Source: RGIG3009 sp045590415 (GTDB lineage: Bacteria > Bacillota > Clostridia > Oscillospirales > Acutalibacteraceae). From it: DNA of 9,750 nt. The notes below the pieces were generated by a model, which saw nothing but the letters and a program-made list of their open reading frames with translations, searched no databases and was not told the DNA's origin. A program made the position numbers and the translations under genes. This document shows, in pieces, positions 7,096 through 9,750 of this stretch. Position 1 is the stretch's first letter. The number at the start of each line of letters is the position of its first letter. Location: NCBI GenBank assembly GCA_045590415.1, contig JAZNRA010000135.1, positions 1 through 9,750 of the forward strand, read 5' to 3'.

Positions 7096-7120
7096 AAAGT
7101 CGTGACACTTTCACGGCTTT
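7096..7120 (+). promoter_or_regulatory. Leader hairpin next to the ribosome binding site
   Basis: AAAGTCGTGA (7096-7105) pairs with TCACGGCTTT (7111-7120) over 10 bp with one G-U and a CACTT loop. It begins about at the predicted transcript start and ends right at GGAGG (7121-7125). It could stabilise the mRNA 5' end or modulate ribosome access; its function is inferred. Confidence 0.5.
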
Positions 7121-7130
7121 GGAGGTACAG

Positions 7131-8150
7131 ATGAAACAACAACTGCTTGACTGTTTGGCTTTTTTCAAACGACATGCAGCCGTTTGCATCGCCACAGGAC
7201 TCTCGGTGTTATCGGTACTGATGCTGCTCCTTATGACACTGTCACTGCAGTCTGTCACCGTTAACGATGACGGAAAAGCATTGACCGTGCTGACGTTCAG
7301 TAACGATCACGAAAGCGTTTTAGCAAGTGCCGGCATCACGTTGCAGCCGCAAGATGTGGTCACCGCATCCGAATCCGAAATTGAGATCAACCGTGCCTTT
7401 CATGTCACTGTAGCCATAGACGGCGGTGACTCCACTACACTGTGCGTAACCGAAGGCACCGTTGCCGACGCACTCAAAAGGGCAAAGATCAATACCGTCA
7501 CACACACGTTGACCGGGTACGCACCGGAGGATATGCTCACCGCCAACATGGTGATCACCGTAAAGCCCCTGGAAAACGTCACCCGCACCGAAACGGAAGC
7601 GATCGCACACGAAACCGTGCTCACCTTTTCCGATGAAATGCCTGCGGGAAGCCGTTCGACACAACAAACAGGTGTCGCAGGTGAAAAAGCGGTCGTCTAC
7701 CGCGATTATTTCAAAGACGGCAAGCTGATTGAAACCGAGATCGTCAGTGAAACCGTAACCAAAGAACCGATCACCGAACTCGCAACCGTCGGCAAAGGCG
7801 CGCTGTCCACTCCGCCGGAAGCACTCTCCATTGATGCAAACGGTATCCCACTGAAATACAAGCAAGTATTGACCGGCACGGCTTGTGCCTACACCGCAGG
7901 GGAAGGTGCTCGCACCGCAACGGGAACGATTCCCGCAATTGGCACGGTGGCAGTCAATCCGAAAATCATCCCCTATGGTTCGAAGCTTTTCATTGTATCG
8001 CAGAACGGCTACGTATACGGCTACGGTGTAGCAAGTGACACCGGCGGCGGATTGCTTAAAAATTACATTTTGGTGGATTTATACATGGATACGATCGAAG
8101 ACTGCCGGCAGTTTGGATCACAACAAGTGAACGTCTATATATTAGAATGA
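7131..8150 (+). CDS. Membrane-anchored G5 and 3D-domain protein (YabE-like cell-wall protein)
   Basis: The 339-residue protein has a short cytoplasmic start, one membrane segment (about 19-40) without a clear cleavage site, and a large outer part. Two DUF348-like segments (about 45-95 and 98-150) and a G5-type domain (about 152-221, ending in PITELATVG) are followed by a C-terminal 3D domain (about 242-339) with TACAYTAGEG, TATGTIP, IPYGSKLFI, SDTGGG and VYIL. YabE and Rpf-like relatives bind or cleave peptidoglycan as lytic transglycosylase-like enzymes, often in growth or sporulation. Of the three aspartates that name the domain, Asp303 and Asp316 are present, but the first reads AVNP (Asn276). 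The ATG at 7131 follows GGAGG by 5 bases. It is a single-gene unit with its own promoter and terminator. Confidence 0.87.
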   Translation: MKQQLLDCLAFFKRHAAVCIATGLSVLSVLMLLLMTLSLQSVTVNDDGKALTVLTFSNDHESVLASAGITLQPQDVVTASESEIEINRAFHVTVAIDGGDSTTLCVTEGTVADALKRAKINTVTHTLTGYAPEDMLTANMVITVKPLENVTRTETEAIAHETVLTFSDEMPAGSRSTQQTGVAGEKAVVYRDYFKDGKLIETEIVSETVTKEPITELATVGKGALSTPPEALSIDANGIPLKYKQVLTGTACAYTAGEGARTATGTIPAIGTVAVNPKIIPYGSKLFIVSQNGYVYGYGVASDTGGGLLKNYILVDLYMDTIEDCRQFGSQQVNVYILE

Positions 8151-8188
8151 TAAAAGCGCTTCCCGCTACCGTCGGGGAGCGCTTTTAT
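8150..8188. terminator. Bidirectional terminator between convergent genes
   Basis: ATAAAAGCGCTTCCCG (8150-8165) pairs with CGGGGAGCGCTTTTAT (8173-8188) over 16 bp with one G-U and a 7-base loop. Its left arm overlaps the last base of the plus-strand stop codon, and the TAG of the minus-strand gene (8166-8168) lies in the loop. A/T tracts at both ends let it serve both directions. Confidence 0.88.
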
Positions 8189-8543
8189 GCGATTTGCAAA
8201 ACAATTCGCGAAAACCGATATACAGCAGAAGCACCCCGAAAGCGCGCCGCAAAAGACTCGTATCCATCCCGCTTGCCAAAAAAGCGGCAAGTGCCGAAGT
8301 GATAACCCCCGCCGCCGAACACCATATCACCGCTTTCCATTCCACGCGTCGATTTCGGATATGCGAAATGAGAGCAGTGGGTGCACAACACAAAAAATAC
8401 AGCAGATTAATTCCGCCGGCGGTATACTGTTCCACCGCGGCAAAAGTCGTCAGATAAACAATGAGCAGCGATCCGCCGCCGATCCCGAACCCGCTGATAA
8501 CGCCCGCAACAAGCCCTACCGCTATGGCAAGTGCGATCTTCAC
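8166..8543 (-). CDS. Half-length TauE/SafE (TSUP) family membrane protein, second of a pair
   Basis: The 125-residue protein has about four hydrophobic segments. It starts with the TSUP glycine signature (GLVAGVISGFGIGGGSLLIVYLT) and ends with a helix reading LLRRAFGVLLLYIGFREL. Full-length TauE/SafE proteins have about 250 residues in two similar four-helix halves and export sulfite, sulfoacetate or related anions; this gene matches one half. The start is GTG (8543-8541), sharing GTGA with the stop of the upstream gene, so translation is probably coupled; an AAGGGCGG stretch just upstream may serve as ribosome site. The two products probably assemble as a heterodimer (inference). The substrate is unknown. 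A frameshift in an ancestral single gene is the main alternative. Confidence 0.82.
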   Translation of the reverse strand: MKIALAIAVGLVAGVISGFGIGGGSLLIVYLTTFAAVEQYTAGGINLLYFLCCAPTALISHIRNRRVEWKAVIWCSAAGVITSALAAFLASGMDTSLLRRAFGVLLLYIGFRELFCKSHKSAPRR

Positions 8544-8899
8544 AACAACAGCACCGCCCTTATCCCGCCGTATAGCAATAAAATACCGAACAAACGGCGC
8601 AAGAGTGTTGCCGACATGTTTTTAAAGAAAAAGCCCGACACCACACCGCCTGCGGCACCGCCTATCAGATACGGCCAAGCCAATTGAAAATCCAAGCCGC
8701 CACGCATCCAAAACACAACAAGTGACACCAAGGACAGCGGTACGATGATCGCAATTGAAGTGGCAAACGCGTGCTTTTGCTCCATACCGCTCCACGAGGT
8801 CAAAAGCGGCACCAAAAACAAACCGCCGCCGGAGCCGAACAACCCGTTCGCCGCACCCGCCAGCGCACCTGTCACCAGATATTTAACGGTCAGTTTCAT
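8540..8899 (-). CDS. Half-length TauE/SafE (TSUP) family membrane protein, first of a pair
   Basis: The 119-residue protein has about four hydrophobic segments and the signature AGAANGLFGSGGGLFLVPLL near its start, then TSIAIIVPLSLVSLVV and a final LLRRLFGILLLYGGIRAVLLL. The ending parallels that of the downstream partner (LLRR-FG-LLLY-G-R), as expected if the two are the repeats of a TauE/SafE permease encoded separately. I chose the ATG at 8899 because GGGGGTG lies about 5 bases upstream and the membrane segment follows at once; an in-frame start at 8932 would add 11 residues inside a palindromic stretch. The stop overlaps the partner's start by 4 bases. The gene follows the 92-aa gene by 51 bases on the same strand, so all three may share one transcript. 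Confidence 0.82.
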   Translation of the reverse strand: MKLTVKYLVTGALAGAANGLFGSGGGLFLVPLLTSWSGMEQKHAFATSIAIIVPLSLVSLVVFWMRGGLDFQLAWPYLIGGAAGGVVSGFFFKNMSATLLRRLFGILLLYGGIRAVLLL

Positions 8900-8913
8900 G
8901 AGAGCACCCCCAT

Positions 8914-8937
8914 TTTGAGTTAGGGTGTGCACTCAAA
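8914..8937. repeat. Inverted repeat upstream of the TauE/SafE pair
   Basis: TTTGAGT (8914-8920) and ACTCAAA (8931-8937) form a 7-bp stem with a 10-base spacer, between the end of the 92-aa gene and the start of the first TauE/SafE gene. There is no U-run on the minus strand, so it is unlikely to be a terminator. It could be an operator, an mRNA processing site or chance. Confidence 0.45.
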
Positions 8938-8950
8938 CGCAAAATATGCG

Positions 8951-9229
8951 TTACGGCAAACGAGACACGTGATGCCGAAGATAAAACAGTGACAAAACCA
9001 TCATTTCCATTTCGTCGCGATCACGCAACCCTGCATACCAGAACTGTCTGTAGAGCTTACTGTCTTCGGAAAGCAGTTCCGGTCGGGAACGCAGTATTTC
9101 GCGCCACTCCTCCGGAACGGGATCCGTATACTCTCTGCAAAGAAACTCCTCGGTTTTGTCTTCTCCCATTCTGCCTTCCAGCAAACCAAGACAGAGATCG
9201 ATCTCTTGAAACAAATCTATTTTTCTCAT
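8951..9229 (-). CDS. Hypothetical protein, 92 residues
   Basis: I do not recognise this family. The 92-residue product is soluble and mostly helical in appearance, with many charged residues (KIDLFQEIDL, GEDKTEEFLCREY, PEEWREILRSRPEL), a central PVPEEW turn and a hydrophobic C-terminal helix (EMMVLSLFYLRHH). It has no signal peptide, metal-binding Cys/His cluster or obvious catalytic motif. The ATG at 9229 has GGTGGTGA about 5 bases upstream; an alternative TTG at 9244 would add five residues. Codon use looks like the neighbours'. A minus-strand promoter lies at 9253-9281. It is upstream of the TauE/SafE pair on the same strand and divergent from a ribbon-helix-helix regulator, so it may be part of a small regulated operon. 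It does not resemble ParE, HicA or MazF toxins. Confidence 0.65.
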   Translation of the reverse strand: MRKIDLFQEIDLCLGLLEGRMGEDKTEEFLCREYTDPVPEEWREILRSRPELLSEDSKLYRQFWYAGLRDRDEMEMMVLSLFYLRHHVSRLP

Positions 9230-9246
9230 TTTATTCACCACCAATT

Positions 9247-9313
9247 AGTATTACTTTATGCTACTTAGTATGAAATGTCAATATTTTATCGCTTTATATC
9301 GCATAATAGTACT
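9247..9313. promoter_or_regulatory. Candidate ribbon-helix-helix operator (AGTA/TACT sites)
   Basis: The 96-base divergent region holds three near-palindromes of AGTA and TACT: AGTATTACT (9247-9255), TACTTAGTA (9262-9270) and AGTACT (9308-9313). TTAGTAT occurs twice, exactly 20 bases apart (9245 and 9265), about two helical turns. Ribbon-helix-helix proteins of the Arc/MetJ/CopG type bind such short spaced sites as paired dimers. The first two sites cover the -10 and spacer of the minus-strand promoter; the third lies just before the regulator's ribosome site, fitting autoregulation. The region is A/T rich, so chance cannot be excluded. Confidence 0.4.
9253..9281 (-). promoter_or_regulatory. 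Promoter for the 92-aa gene (and possibly the TauE/SafE pair)
   Basis: On the minus strand, perfect TTGACA (9281-9276) lies 17 bases before TAAAGT (9258-9253, 4 of 6). The start would be near 9246, leaving a leader of about 17 bases. The candidate operator sites overlap the -10 and spacer, so this promoter is well placed to be repressed. Confidence 0.6.
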
Positions 9314-9325
9314 GAGGTGAAGTAT

Positions 9326-9490
9326 ATGAAACCGCTTAAAGAACGACTCAGCATTACCTTAGACGGCGATATTATCGAAAAAATCAAGATCTTAGCCGAA
9401 GAACAGGATCGCTCCGTATCCCAGTACATCAATTTGGTCTTAAAAAGCCATTTGAAACGAGTCGATGAAAAGAACGCCAAAAAAGCATAA
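9326..9490 (+). CDS. Ribbon-helix-helix (Arc/CopG-type) DNA-binding protein
   Basis: The 54-residue protein has the full fold: a beta strand with alternating side chains (ERLSITLDG), helix A (DIIEKIKILAEEQ), the turn DRSVSQYI typical of the family, helix B (SQYINLVLKSHLKR) and a basic, disordered tail. Such proteins bind DNA as dimers, with the strand in the major groove; the contact residues here would be Arg9, Ser11 and Thr13. The ATG at 9326 follows GAGGTGA (9314-9320) by 5 bases; the longer reading from 9275 lacks a ribosome site. It is divergent from the 92-aa gene, with possible operator sites between them, so it is more likely a local repressor than an antitoxin. No toxin gene follows before the terminator at 9495-9532. 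Confidence 0.85.
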   Translation: MKPLKERLSITLDGDIIEKIKILAEEQDRSVSQYINLVLKSHLKRVDEKNAKKA

Positions 9491-9492
9491 CA

Positions 9493-9579
9493 ATAATCCC
9501 CCCGCACACACATAGCGGTGGGATTTCATTTTCGGGCAAAGCCCTAATACTACTGGCTGCGCTGGGGTGCGCTTTTATC
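9493..9579. repeat. 87-base direct repeat, first copy (genomic)
   Basis: This stretch is identical base for base to 9664-9750. It is continuous with the ribbon-helix-helix gene on its left, so it is taken as the true genomic copy, and genomic sequence seems to end here at 9579. Beyond the terminator it contains only a GGGC-AAA-GCCC hairpin (9534-9544) and a GCGC hairpin followed by TTTTATC. I see no gene in it. Confidence 0.95.
9495..9532 (+). terminator. Intrinsic terminator after the ribbon-helix-helix gene
   Basis: The arm 9495-9505 (core ATCCCCCCGC) pairs with 9515-9525 (core GCGGTGGGAT) with one C-T mismatch and a 9-base loop, followed by TTCATTTT. It starts 4 bases after the stop. This copy is genomic; the same hairpin at 9666-9696 is part of the artefactual duplicate. 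Confidence 0.7.
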
Positions 9580-9663
9580 AAGTCGGAGGCCAAGCGGTCT
9601 TAGGAAGACAACTCTGCCTTTCAACTCCTTGGCTCACAGAACGACATGGCTACGATCCGACTT
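9580..9663. other. MGI/BGI DNBSEQ sequencing adapter with barcode (not biological)
   Basis: The 84 bases divide exactly as a DNBSEQ library adapter: a 32-base arm (9580-9611) that starts AAGTCGGAGGCCAAGCGG, a 10-base barcode CTCTGCCTTT (9612-9621), and a 42-base arm (9622-9663) that is the reverse complement of the second read's adapter and ends ACGATCCGACTT. Both arms agree with the published MGI adapter sequences as I remember them. The 8-base inverted ends (AAGTCGGA/TCCGACTT) are a property of the adapter. This is library sequence retained in the assembly, not a mobile element, tRNA or structured RNA. Confidence 0.95.
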
Positions 9664-9750
9664 ATAATCCCCCCGCACACACATAGCGGTGGGATTTCAT
9701 TTTCGGGCAAAGCCCTAATACTACTGGCTGCGCTGGGGTGCGCTTTTATC
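9664..9750. repeat. 87-base direct repeat, second copy (assembly artefact)
   Basis: It is an exact duplicate of 9493-9579, placed after the adapter. The window ends at the precise base where the first copy met the adapter. This fits a short 87-base insert joined to the adapter in a circle and copied in tandem (87 + 84 = 171-base unit). It should not be annotated as a genomic duplication. Confidence 0.9.

Noticed and set aside
8914..8937. Transcription terminator between the 92-aa gene and the TauE/SafE pair.
   Set aside because: The 7-bp stem is AT-rich and has no U-run on the minus strand, so it is listed only as an inverted repeat.
9326..9490. Antitoxin of a toxin-antitoxin pair.
   Set aside because: The neighbour is divergent rather than in the same operon and does not resemble known toxins; the gene is followed directly by a terminator.
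9580..9663. Possible tRNA-like RNA, MITE or CRISPR-type unit, suggested by 8-base inverted ends, inner stems and direct repeats around it.
   Set aside because: It matches both arms of the MGI/BGI adapter around a barcode, and the repeat period is explained by library preparation.

Overview
The window looks like bacterial chromosome from a Gram-positive, Clostridia-like Firmicute, probably a gut Oscillospirales-type organism. The evidence is strong AGGAGG-type ribosome binding sites, very short leaders, TTGACA/TATAAT promoters that often carry a TG-T extension before the -10, a tandem glycine riboswitch, a YabE-like 3D-domain protein and a lipoprotein with a PASTA domain. The assignment to a group is inference from gene content; there is no marker gene for a precise placement.

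Layout. Positions 1-1528 (minus strand) hold a PRPP synthetase of an atypical, longer form (prs, 383-1528), followed 24 bases later by a PASTA-domain lipoprotein that runs off the left edge (1-358). A divergent promoter region (1529-1704) separates them from hflX (1705-2964, plus), a ribosome-associated GTPase. Next comes a complete tandem glycine riboswitch (about 3029-3193) with its own promoter, an expression platform and a terminator, which leads into a sodium:alanine/glycine symporter (3283-4830). A 17-bp terminator hairpin, tRNA-Leu(GAG) with its own promoter and terminator, asparagine synthetase (asnB, 5169-6998), a hairpin, and a membrane-anchored G5/3D-domain cell-wall protein (7131-8150) follow, all on the plus strand. 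A 16-bp bidirectional terminator at 8150-8188 ends this run against a convergent minus-strand group: an unknown 92-aa protein (8951-9229) and two half-length TauE/SafE-type membrane proteins that overlap by 4 bases (8540-8899 and 8166-8543). A ribbon-helix-helix DNA-binding protein (9326-9490, plus) is divergent from that group, and AGTA/TACT sites in the shared control region could be its operator.

The last 171 bases are not natural. Positions 9580-9663 match, from memory, both MGI/BGI DNBSEQ adapter arms around a 10-base barcode. They sit between two identical 87-base copies of the sequence after the ribbon-helix-helix gene (9493-9579 and 9664-9750). This is what a short insert plus adapter gives after rolling-circle copying: a unit of 87 + 84 = 171 bases. 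Genomic sequence should be trusted only up to 9579.

Most genes are housekeeping: nucleotide precursor supply (prs), ribosome rescue (hflX), amino-acid transport under glycine control, asparagine synthesis and cell-wall upkeep. I do not see a new defence or mobile system. The points most worth following up are the adapter artefact, the riboswitch switching model, the split TauE/SafE pair and the ribbon-helix-helix control region.
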